Source: Luteipulveratus mongoliensis
GTDB lineage: Bacteria > Actinomycetota > Actinomycetes > Actinomycetales > Dermatophilaceae
Reading direction: 5' to 3'
DNA: 64,000 bases
Assembly: GCF_001190945.1 (NCBI RefSeq)
Contig: NZ_CP011112.1
Coordinates: 5,022,001 to 5,086,000, forward strand
Every line of letters starts with the position of its first letter. The first letter of the stretch is position 1. The notes beneath the pieces are model-generated. The model did no database searches and was not told the DNA's origin. It saw only the letters and a program-made list of their open reading frames with translations. Of this stretch, positions 1-10,000 are shown piece after piece. The translations under genes were made by a program, and so were the position numbers.

Positions 1-204
1 GGGTGCTGCCGAAGGCTGGCTTCACCCTGGTGTGGACGCTCGCTAGCGAGCAATCCCCAGACGAGACAGCACCCGCTGCCACCAGCTCCGTCCGCCGCGC
101 TCGCTCATCTGATCGAACGTGAAGTCGCCGCCACCAGCCATCGTCTCCGCCTCTCGGCCGTGCCCCGGACCGGCCGTTCGGGGCGGACTCCGAACATAGG
201 ACGT

Positions 205-248
205 AAACAGTTGGGACGCAACGGCTCTGGATGGAAACGGTTGGGACG
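205..248 (+). promoter_or_regulatory. Direct repeat at the start of the XRE gene
   Basis: A 14-bp motif of form AAACrGTTGGGACG occurs at 205-218 and 235-248, 30 bp apart. The second copy overlaps the first codons of the XRE gene if its ATG at 231 is used. A regulator operator at its own start would fit an autoregulated XRE protein, but the function is inferred only. If the second copy is an operator, translation may really begin at the in-frame GTG at 264. Confidence 0.3.
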
Positions 249-506
249 GATGGGCTTGGCCCTGTGCCCGCCGCAGAAGGAAAGCCGCCCCTGTCGCCCG
301 CGACCGCCGAGTTCGGCGCGCGCGTCCGTGCACGGCGTCATGAGCTCGGGCTCAGCCAGGAGGCCCTCGCCGACCGCGGCGAGCTGCACTGGACCTTCGT
401 CGGCCAGGTGGAGCGCGGCCAGCGCAACCTCTCGCTGCACAACATCTTGAAGATCGCTGCGGCGCTCGGCGTCGACCCGGGCGAGTTGGTCAGCGGGCTT
501 GGATAG
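231..506 (+). CDS. Small XRE-family HTH transcriptional regulator
   Basis: This 91-residue protein is essentially one Cro/C1-type helix-turn-helix domain. The recognisable core runs from FGARVRARR through the turn LSQEALADR and the recognition-helix region WTFVGQVERG to VDPGELV near the end. Such single-domain XRE proteins usually bind short operators and control neighbouring accessory genes. The ATG at 231 lacks a clear ribosome site and a GTG at 264 (before PAAEGKPP) is an alternative. A truncated copy of the N-terminal half lies on the other strand at 27478-27663, so this gene belongs to a family duplicated within the accessory region. Its target is unknown. Confidence 0.8.
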   Translation: METVGTDGLGPVPAAEGKPPLSPATAEFGARVRARRHELGLSQEALADRGELHWTFVGQVERGQRNLSLHNILKIAAALGVDPGELVSGLG

Positions 507-614
507 CACTCGGCGACGGGCGCTGGGTCGCTCTCCGCGTCGTGCTTCGGATGCGTCACGTAACGACAGCAGCACGCGACCTAGGCCCCGCTGGCATCGA
601 CAGATAGGACACCG

Positions 615-1424
615 ATGAACGACGATGCAACCGGCCAAGCCGAGTTTGCCAACCGAGTTCTTGAGTCGATGACGGACGTGTTCTGGGACCCAGAAGTCGA
701 GCGGCGAGGCGGCATAGAAGCGACGGGACCGATCGTTAAAGCGCTTGCCATCCTGACGCCAGGGCGGCCTGTTGAGGTACGTCTCAATGACGAGGTAGAC
801 CTAGTCGCCCGCGCCCGGAGCGGAAGTGCGGTCAAACGGGGCGAGGCCGTCACCATGGAGAACCTCGAAGCCATCGAGGGGCTTGAACCGCTTGATGTTG
901 ACATCAACGCGGGGTGGGTTCTCCTCGTCGTATTACCTGATGGTCAGCATTTCGCTCAGTTTGACTTCATTCAGAATCGCGGACGAAGTCTTCAGATTCT
1001 CAAACTTGCCTCGGACTATCTGGCAACTGCACGAACTGCGTCGAATGCCGAGTTGTTCGGCCCTGCGCTTGAGAACCTATTGGCCGCAGCCGAGCTCGCC
1101 ATAACTGCTCAGACGTCATCGTTTGCCGCTATGCCTGGCGAAAGAAAGCGCCGCAATGTGCATTCTGCACGCCTGCACTGGAGCAAGGTCAATGTCGGCC
1201 TCGGGAACACCACCCCAACTGCACACGCCACCCTCGTCACGCTTCATTCGTTGCGAGCTGCGGCCCGGTATGGAGAGGGTGAACTCCCAGAGCAAGGCCA
1301 AGTCGAAGCCCTTATCCAGCCAGTCACCGACCTTGTCGAGGATTCCGCCCGCCGGATTGGTCAGCCGTTACGCACTCAAGACCCTGCCTTCACGATCGAT
1401 GTTGATTTGCGGCCCTCCAAGTGA
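615..1424 (+). CDS. Unknown protein, possible HEPN-like C-terminal half
   Basis: This 269-residue soluble protein is not recognised by name. The ATG follows a weak TAGGAC ribosome site. The N-terminal half (about 1-135) is mixed alpha/beta with no motif I can name. The C-terminal half (about 140-255) is mainly helical. It starts with a helix around ALENLLAAAELAITA and ends with LHSLRAAARYGEGEL, a layout resembling HEPN domains, where a final helix carries conserved Arg and aromatic residues. The classical Rx4-6H motif is not obvious, so this is a fold-level guess. It stands alone between the XRE regulator and the DUF1990 gene. Confidence 0.6.
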   Translation: MNDDATGQAEFANRVLESMTDVFWDPEVERRGGIEATGPIVKALAILTPGRPVEVRLNDEVDLVARARSGSAVKRGEAVTMENLEAIEGLEPLDVDINAGWVLLVVLPDGQHFAQFDFIQNRGRSLQILKLASDYLATARTASNAELFGPALENLLAAAELAITAQTSSFAAMPGERKRRNVHSARLHWSKVNVGLGNTTPTAHATLVTLHSLRAAARYGEGELPEQGQVEALIQPVTDLVEDSARRIGQPLRTQDPAFTIDVDLRPSK

Positions 1425-1505
1425 CGGACTCCCTCGGGCCGAGGCCGTCCAGATCACGCCCGACTCGGCGACAGGTCCGACGTAGCTGAGGCACGCCGGC
1501 GCCCC

Positions 1506-2030
1506 TTGCTGAACTCGGTTGATGCTTACCGGTTGAGATCGTTGCCGCTGTCGTATGAACGTCGGGTCGGGGAGTGGCCTGACCTCCCGGGTCGGCGCAC
1601 GTTTCGCCGGGCTCGGCTCATCGGGCGTGACGACTTGACTGCGGCGGCTGGGGCGTTGATGTCGTGGCGCGTGCACGAAGCGGCCGGGCTGCGCATCGAG
1701 CCATCGACTGCGACGGTCGCGATGGGCTCGGTGGTGCGGTTGTCGCTCCGTATCGGACGGCTGGCGGTGAAGGCGCCGTGTCGTGTCGTCGAAAAGATCG
1801 AGGATGCCGATCGCGTCGGGTTCGCGTACGGCACGCTTCTCGGTCATCCGGAGTCGGGTGAAGAGCTCTTCCTGCTGGAGCGGACCGAGCGGGGCGTCAC
1901 CTTCACGGTGGCCGCGTCCTCGCGACCGAGCTCGATACTCGCCCGCGTCGGCGGACCGGTCACGCATGGTGTTCAGCAGCTGGTGACGTCCCGCTACCTT
2001 CGCGCCTTCGACCGCCTCCCGCATCAGTGA
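1506..2030 (+). CDS. DUF1990 (UPF0548) family protein
   Basis: This 174-residue protein has the DUF1990 hallmarks: an early Arg-rich segment, a central MSWRVHEAAGL region, then FAYGTLLGHPESGEE, LLER and a VTFTVAASSRPSSILAR block leading to a YLRAFDRL end. The family is widespread in actinobacteria, usually 160-200 residues and cytosolic, with no settled biochemical role. The listed start is TTG at 1506; a start slightly upstream cannot be excluded. It converges with the membrane-protein gene that ends about 50 bp away. Confidence 0.75.
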   Translation: MLNSVDAYRLRSLPLSYERRVGEWPDLPGRRTFRRARLIGRDDLTAAAGALMSWRVHEAAGLRIEPSTATVAMGSVVRLSLRIGRLAVKAPCRVVEKIEDADRVGFAYGTLLGHPESGEELFLLERTERGVTFTVAASSRPSSILARVGGPVTHGVQQLVTSRYLRAFDRLPHQ

Positions 2031-2080
2031 CTGGCGACGTTCGGACCGCGAAAGCCTCACTGTCTGAAAGGTATTCGTGC

Positions 2081-3817
2081 TCAGTGGTCCCGGATGATGA
2101 CTTGGATCTGTGCGGGTTTGCGGTCGATGGTGGTGGCGTAGGTCTTGGTTGTGTCTGCCGCGGTGGGCGCGGTCCCAGACCATGTGCCGTTGGTTTGCTC
2201 GCGGAGGTCGATGTGGATCGCGTTGGCGGGCGCGTGGCTGGTGCGGCGGAAGTCGTCGTCCTGCTTGTGGGGCCAGAAGGAGTCGAAGTACACCTCGCGG
2301 CTGTTGCCGATGAGTTCGGCGGAGATTGCTGGGCCGACGCTCGCGAAGGTGATCGGTCCGGTCCCGGTGACGATGATTGGCCGATTGTCGCTGGTGTCCT
2401 CGAGGGCGGAGCTGACGTAGGTAGTTGCGGTTCGGGCGCGTGCGATGTCCGGGGTGCTGCCGCCGGAGGGGAGGCGTTGAATGAGGCTGGTCGGGATCAG
2501 CACCGCGACGATGCATCCGGCGGCGGCGAGGATGAGTCCGGTTCGGGCGGGTGTGCGGGTGCGCTGCTTGATGAGATCGAGTGCGGCCCAGGTGGCGACG
2601 GCGGTGGCGAACAGCGCGACCGGCATGAGGATGTCTAGGTAGAGCATCCGTAGCGCGCCGACGGTACGAGCGCCGGTCCACAGCAGCGGCAGGGCGCAGG
2701 TGAGGGCGATGACGGATGCGGCGGCCAACGCGTCCTTGGCGCGTGAGGGGCGGCGTACCAGCTGCCCAAGGTGGCGAGCACTCCAGGCGCACAGGAGTAG
2801 TGCTGCACCGACGAGGACGATCTGGAGCCAGAACACCGAGGTTGCGACGTTGATGGTGACGTCTTGCCGTATCGGGGTGGCCAGGCGGGTGTAGTTCTTG
2901 AACGCATCGACGATGCCTACAGTGTGCTGGCCCGGGCCTGCGCCACCGAGCTTGGCAAGCTGGCCGACGTTGGTGGGCGAGAAGGTCAGGGTGTCGATCA
3001 GCGCGGGCCACCAGCACAGGGCGACGAGCGCGGTCGCGATCCATCCTGGACGTCGCCAGATGGGTGGCTGGTTGCGGGGTTGGTATCCGGGGACGGGCCA
3101 GATCGACTCGCGCGCGCCTTGCCAGCGGATGACTCCGATGATGCTGAGCATGAGCGCGAGAGCACCGACGACGGGCAGGAACACGATGTGGGCCTGAGCA
3201 GCGAAGCTGGCGCACACCACGAACAGCGGTAAGGAGCGCGTCTGCCACAGCAGCAGGCGCCATCCGAGCATGAGCGTGGCGATCATCGCGAGGACTGGTG
3301 GCCACAAGTTCACCGGGTGGACCAGCAGCTCGGTGAAGAACCGCTCGGTCGCAAGGAGAATGACAGCCGCGATGGCGACGCCGTACCAGCGGCCGGCGCG
3401 GTAGGCGGAGTGGATGGTGATGGCGACGAACGCGCAGGCGACGATGAGGCAGCCGGCCAGCAGTCCCCAGGGTTGCCACCCGGTGATCGCGTACGGAATG
3501 GCCAGGAGATAGAACTCCATCGGGCCGGGGTGGTGGGCATCGACGCCGGGGTTGAGCATCGCACTCGTCGAGCGCATCCCGACCAGCGGTGGGTGGGTGC
3601 CGAAGACGTCGTGGGTCTTGATCGCCAGGATCGCGTCATCGCCTTGCGGGATCCAGCCGTCGCTGATCAGGCCGACCGTCCACAACGCCAGGGGCAGACA
3701 CAGCAGCAGAGTCAGTAGCAGCATCCACCGCGCATCCCGGATCGTGTGTGCCCGGGCAGCAATCCCGTTCTGGCTTAAAGGGATTCGAGACCGTCGCCGA
3801 GAGGTTCTGACACTCAT
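2081..3817 (-). CDS. Multi-spanning membrane protein, GT-C-like
   Basis: This 578-residue protein has about ten transmembrane segments; the first spans roughly residues 31-52. It is followed by a luminal loop with an acidic pair, D60-D61, in GDDAILAIKTH, as in many GT-C glycosyltransferases that use lipid-linked sugars. The C-terminal 110 residues after the last membrane segment form a soluble extracytoplasmic domain. The ATG at 3817 has a GAGGT ribosome site. It is divergent from the RHS toxin gene across about 270 bp. The donor sugar and acceptor cannot be read from sequence, and the GT-C assignment rests on topology plus the acidic motif. Confidence 0.65.
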   Translation of the reverse strand: MSVRTSRRRSRIPLSQNGIAARAHTIRDARWMLLLTLLLCLPLALWTVGLISDGWIPQGDDAILAIKTHDVFGTHPPLVGMRSTSAMLNPGVDAHHPGPMEFYLLAIPYAITGWQPWGLLAGCLIVACAFVAITIHSAYRAGRWYGVAIAAVILLATERFFTELLVHPVNLWPPVLAMIATLMLGWRLLLWQTRSLPLFVVCASFAAQAHIVFLPVVGALALMLSIIGVIRWQGARESIWPVPGYQPRNQPPIWRRPGWIATALVALCWWPALIDTLTFSPTNVGQLAKLGGAGPGQHTVGIVDAFKNYTRLATPIRQDVTINVATSVFWLQIVLVGAALLLCAWSARHLGQLVRRPSRAKDALAAASVIALTCALPLLWTGARTVGALRMLYLDILMPVALFATAVATWAALDLIKQRTRTPARTGLILAAAGCIVAVLIPTSLIQRLPSGGSTPDIARARTATTYVSSALEDTSDNRPIIVTGTGPITFASVGPAISAELIGNSREVYFDSFWPHKQDDDFRRTSHAPANAIHIDLREQTNGTWSGTAPTAADTTKTYATTIDRKPAQIQVIIRDH

Positions 3818-4090
3818 CGCGACCTCGCGACGCGATCGAACAAGCGCGCATCGCGCTCAGCGAGGGGGCGCGGCTTCCTGCGCGTCGACACGGTCATGGG
3901 CGCAGAGCATACGAGTCCGACTGCGAACTTCCTATACCCGCCGCCTCCGGGCAGTACTGAGAAGAAACATCACGATCAGGTAACGCCGCATAATGGAAAC
4001 GCCAATCCGAGACTGGTGGCTGGAGGGGTCGTGTACTTCTTAGCCACTTGCTCGCCATTGAGGTGGGCCTGGGGTGACAGGGGCAGGGCC

Positions 4091-7000
4091 ATGGGTTCTG
4101 TGCAGCATTCTGGTTGGCTGGGATTCTTTGCTTCTGAGGAGCGAGTCCGTAGACCGTGGCGGTGGGTCGCGTGGGGCGTGGCTGCGGTGGTGGTGTTCGC
4201 CTGGTCTTTGACCGCGGATATCCCGCACGCTTCGGCGCAGGGTGTCCTTTCGGACGCCGCATTAGCGCAGCTGCAGGCGACGAAGAAGCCCGCCAAGGTG
4301 TCTACCCGGCCGGACCTGACATCGGCAATGGTCTCGGCTCGCGCCCAGGGTTCACCGGTGGAGGTGGAGGACCTGCGCGCGGAATTCACGTCGACCTGGG
4401 CGAATCCTGACGGCACTCTGACCACGAAGGCTTCTACGGGACAGCTGCGCTTCCGGGACAAGTCAGGGTCGTGGAAGAACGTCGATCTGGCGATCAAGGA
4501 GCAGGATGGCGCTCTGGTTGCTGACAGCACGCCGGAGCAGATCAGCCTGGCGGGTCCGTTGAAGTCTGCGTCGAAGGTGGCCAAGGCCGCGGGTGCCGGC
4601 AGCGGATCGGATGCCGTTGGTGCGTCGGTGGGCTCGGACAGGCAGGTGCTGCTGGGCTGGGCTAAGAAGTTGGGTAAGCCGGTTGTGTCGGGCTCGGCCG
4701 TGACGTACGCCGATGCGACACCGGGTGTGGACCTGCGTATCCAGATGACGCGGTCGGGCTACGAGACCTTCTTCGTGGTGAAGGACAAGAGCGCCCTTGC
4801 TGCGTCGGTGGCTGATGGTGGACCGGCGAAGGGTCGTGTCGCGTTCGAGGTGCCGGTCAAGACGAAGGGTCTGACTGCCAGGTCGGAGAAGGACGGGTCC
4901 GTCTCGTTCATCGGTAAGAAGGACAAGGTCGTCTCCCGACTGGTCGCGCCGGAGGCCTGGGACGCGACCCTCGACAAGGCGTCGGGTTTGCCGGCCGCGC
5001 ACACCCCAGTTCGATTGGACGTCGAGCAAAAAGGCAAGGGCACGGCAACGGTCACGGTCTCAATTGATGCCAAGTGGGCCACGGATACGGCCCGTCAGTT
5101 CCCGCTGACGATTGACCCGTCCTACGCAACGACCAATGTGGCGCCATCACTCGATACCCGGGTACAGACCGATGGCGGCAACGTCGACTACTCCACCGAC
5201 AACGAGCTGCGAGTGGGGACGTACGCGGTGGGCGCGCCGGTGGCACGATCCTTCTTGAACTTCCCGCTGGCGGGGATCAGCGGCAAGCAGGTGCAGGCCG
5301 CATCGTTGTCGCTCTATGAGACGTACTCCTCATCATGCTCAGCGCGGCGGATGAACGTCGTGAAGTCCACGGCCGCCTCAACCGCGACGCGGTGGAACAA
5401 CCAGCCCACCCTGAGTGGTGTGGCCGGTTATGCGACGTTCGCAAAGGGCAACTCCTCGTCCTGCCCGGCCGCTCGGCAGTCGATCGCGGTGACGCAGCTG
5501 GCGAAGGACTGGGCGGCGTCCGGCTCGAGCGGATCGGTGGCTTTGCAGGCGGCCGACGAGTCCGACACCTACGGGTGGAAGCGGTTCGCGTCCTCGGAGA
5601 CCGCGACCCCGCCGTACCTGTCAGTGACATACAACCGGCCACCGAACGCCGCTGCGGCGCCAACGTTCCTGGCCACCGGCGGCGCGCAGGGCATCGGGTA
5701 CGTGCGCGGCGCCCGGGTGACGTTCACGACCAAGGTGACCGACCCGGACGCCTCACGAGCGAAGGCGTGGATCGAGGTGCACTCGAACACGACCGGGAAC
5801 AACCGGCTGGGCTACTGCGACACCAGCGTTGCCGCGTCCGCGTCGTCGGTGTCGTGCGTGCCCGCGGTGGACCTGCCGGAGGGTGCCACGTCGTATGTGC
5901 GAGCCCGCGGCACCGACGAGCTCGGGCTGGGCGGTCCGTGGTCGGGGTGGACGAAGATTCGCCGGGCCAGCTACGCGCCGCAGCCGGCGACTGTCTCCTG
6001 TCCCGGGTATGCGAACGGCACCTGGAGCGACACCGCGCCGGCGGCAGATGTCACCTGCACGATCGCCACCACCCAGACCAACATCTACTCCGCGACCAGG
6101 GTGGATGTGTACGTCGACGGTGCGGCCACGCCGACCAAGTCCGTCTCCTCCTACACCCAGGCGACCTCGCAGACCGTCACGTTCCCCAAGACCGCCAACG
6201 GTGGCCACCAGATCCGTGTCGTCGCCGTCGGCCCGTCGCTGCTGTCGACGACCACGACTTCCGCGTTCGGGTGGGGCAACGCCTCCCTGACCTCCCCAGT
6301 GCCGTTGTCGACCACCTCCGGCAAGATGACCTTCTCCGCCGTCGGGCCGCCCAAGGGGGGCGCGTCGAGCGTGACCGCGAAGGTGCGCTGGCGGGTCGCT
6401 GGACAGGGCGGGAACGAGACCACCGGATGGACCGACGGCGGGACCCTGCCGGTGACGTTCGGCGCCGGCGGTATGGCGCAGGCCTCAGGCGCGTGGGACA
6501 CCCAGCTCGCGACAACGGACTCGGCCGGGATCGCGATCCCGGCACGGACTCCGGTGCTGCTGGATGTGCAGGTGTGCCTGGACTACTCCGGCGCCCAGCA
6601 GTGCACCTGGTCGCAGTCGGCGACCTCAATCTCTCGGGTGCCGCACGCGTTCGGCGACGGGTTCCCGACCCAGGACGCCGGGCCGGGACAAGTCGCCCAG
6701 TTCACCGGTGAGTTCTCCATGTCCGAGACCGACGGGACCGCCCCTGCGCTGTCCGGTGACTTGTCGGTGTCCCGGTCGCACCTGTCCTTCACCGGTGACG
6801 GCACGTTGACTGGTTGGCCGTCAGCTGACCTGGCCAACAGCGTCTTCGGCCCGGGTTGGACCGCCTCCTGGGATGGCCCCGAGGCCGGCACAGCGTCGAT
6901 GAACCTGGTCGACAACACCCGCGTCGACGGCACCATGGTGCTGCTCGATGACGACGGCGGCGCGCTGGTGTTCCAGCAGCCCGGCGACACCCGCGTCGCG

Positions 7001-10000
7001 GCGAAGGCCGGCACCTACGAGCCGGCCACCCAGGACACCATCGATGAAGGCATGAAGCTGGTCGTATCCGGCACCGGGACAGCCGCCCGCGTGGTGGTGA
7101 CCGAGGAGGACGGGACCGCCACGACATACTCGCCAGTGACGACACCGGCTACTGGCGCGTGGACCTGGTCCCCACTGCAGGTCGCCGAACCAGGCGCCGC
7201 GGGCACCACCTCCTACACCCGGGACACCTCCGGACGAATCACGCGGATCCTGGCCGGGCTACCGGACGGCATGACCGCCGCGGACTGCCCGACCACGGGC
7301 ACCATGCAGGCCGGCTGCCGGGCCCTCAACATCACCTACGCCACCGCCACCACCGCGACATCGACCACCCCGGGTGATGTGGCCGGCCAGGTGAAGTCGA
7401 TCAGCACCACCCTGTGGGACCCGGCCACCTCAGCGATGAAGACCACCACCATCGCCACCTACGCCTACGACTCCTCCAAGCGGATGGTGAAGGCCACCGA
7501 CGGGCTGACCAACCTGACCACCGGCTACACCTGGGACGGCACCTCGACCCGGGTGGCATCGGTGACGCCGCCCGGGCAGGCCGCATACCGGATCAGCTAC
7601 TCCACCGATGGCGGTAAGGGATCGCGGGTCAAGCAGGTCACCCGCGACCCAGCCGAGTCCGGCGGATCCTCCAGTGCGCTGGCATCGTTCGTGTACGACA
7701 TGGACCCTGCCGAGCTCGGCTCACCTGAGCTCACCGCGACCAAGGTGGGGACCTGGTACCAGAAGTCTGCCCCGACCAAGGGGTTCGCCATGTTCGGCCC
7801 CGAGCACCCCGTGTCCTCCACGACATCGGTCGGGTTGGACGACTGGCAGTACGCCGATCTGGCCTACACCGACGACCAGGGCTACACGGTCAATACCGCC
7901 TCCTACGGTGCCGGGCAGTGGCTGATCAACGCCACCGACTACGACGCCAAGGGCAACACCATCCGTGGTTTCACTCCCGAAGCGATCGGCTCCGTCCAGG
8001 CTCTAGGCGCGCCTTCGCCGGAGATTGCCGACACCTTCTCCAGCCAGACCGTCTACAACGAAGACATCAAGAACTCCGCCGGGGTGGTGACGGTCCCGGC
8101 CGGCACCCTGGTAACCGACTCTCTGACCCCGGTTCGGGAGATGACGCTGCCGGACGGGCGAGTCATCACGGCCAGGATCAAGTCGCACACGACCTATGAC
8201 GAGGGTGCCCCGAACGGCAACGTCAACCCGGCAACCTCCGGGCCGTACAACCTGGCCACCACCGTCAGGACAACCGTGCTCGGCAGTGACATTGGCCCCG
8301 GCGGGTCCGGTGACGTGGAGCTGTCCAAGACGACCAACGGGTACGACCCTGTCGTGACCGGTGACACCTCGGGATGGGACCTGGGTAACCCCACCAGCGT
8401 CACCCAGGGTGGCACCGCTGTCGTTACTCGGTACGACCCCTCCGGACGCGTAATCGAAACCCGTCAACCAGCGGCCACATCCACCGCTTCGGCCGGCACA
8501 ACCCGCACGGTGTACTACACCGCCGGCGCAAACAGCGTCGATCCGGCCTGTGGCGGCACGGCGAACGCGAAAGCGTGGGCTGGATCGCCATGCCGGGTCT
8601 TCCCCGGTGCGGCGCCATCGGCCGGTCCGGTCCTGCCCGACACACGCTCGACCGGGTACGACATGTGGCTCAACTCCACCAGTGAGGTCGAGACCGCCGG
8701 GTCGGTGACACGCACGACCACGTCCCGTTACGACACCGCGGGACGCAAGGTGTTCGAGCAGACGACCGCGAACATCCCCGGGAGCACCGCGCTGCCGGCG
8801 ACGTTCACCAAGTTCAACGCGACGACCGGGCTGGTTGACTACGAGGGCAATGCCAACGCGGCCGGCACGGATGCCACCACCCAGCGCACCACCACGACGT
8901 ACGACGGGTGGGGTCGGGCGGTCAGCTACACCAATGACCAGGGCGAGACCACGACCACCTCGTACAACGCGGCCGGCCAGGTCGGGTCAGTAACCGATCC
9001 CAAGGGCACCAAGACCTTCACATACGACGGCACAGACGCCGCCGGAAAGACCGAACGACGCGGCGCTGCGACAAAGGTCGTCATCTCCCGCGCCGGCACC
9101 GGAGGGGCGTTGACCTTCACCGGCGCGTACGACCGCGCCGGTGCCCTGACCCGACAGGACCTGCCCGGGCAGGTCACCGCGACCACGGACACCAACATCC
9201 TGGGCCAGGAGGTTGGTATGTCCTATGAAGGTCAGGTCACTCCGGTCACTGCCAGCACCGACCCGGAGACTGGTGACACCACGTGGACGCCCGGCACGCC
9301 CACCCGTGGAGACTGGTTGGGCTGGTCCATCGACCGCGACGGCCTCGGCCGCATGGCCAGGGAGTACACCGGGTCCGGGGCCGCATTCGACCCCTCCCTC
9401 GGTGAGGCCGAGCCCGGCGCGACCGGCACCCAACCCGTGGGCTCAGCGCAGGCCTACGACCGGGCCTACACCTACGACGAGGCAGGCCGCCTCACCAAGG
9501 TCATCGACCGCACCGCCGCCGTCAGTGTCGGGCCAGTCACCCCGGACACGCCCAGCTCCGTGATTGGGCAGTGCCAGGTCCGCGAGTACGGCTACGCCGG
9601 AGACCCCGGCAAGAACGGTGCCCGCACCTCCTGGAAGATCACTGGCTACCTCGGTGACCAATGTGGTTCTGGAACGCCAGTCGGCGCGCTCGATGCCAGC
9701 CACTCCTACGACACAGCAGACCGCCTCACAACGGGCATGTCCGTTAACGGCGGGCCCGCTGGTGGTGCCTACGTCTATGACGCGTTCGGGCGCCAGACCA
9801 CCATTCCCGGTGCCGACGCCCCCGACCGCTCTGGGCAGGACGTCACCCTCGGTTACTACGACAACGACCTTCCCAAGGCAGTGGCCGAGGGCACCACCAG
9901 CACCCAGTTCGCGCTCGACGCCGGCGGACGCCGCTCGACGCAGACGACCACGACGTCAGCGGGGACCGCGACCGCGGTCCGGCACTACACCGACGACTCA

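Noticed and set aside
43-141. Leftward 32-codon frame (MAGGGDFTFDQMSERGG...) near the window edge
   Set aside because: It has a poorly spaced GGAG and no recognisable composition; too little to support a gene.
1368-3479. 703-codon leftward frame rich in Arg/His/Pro
   Set aside because: It is a frame shadow of the GT-C-like membrane protein; its composition is that of an off-frame reading of GC-rich DNA.
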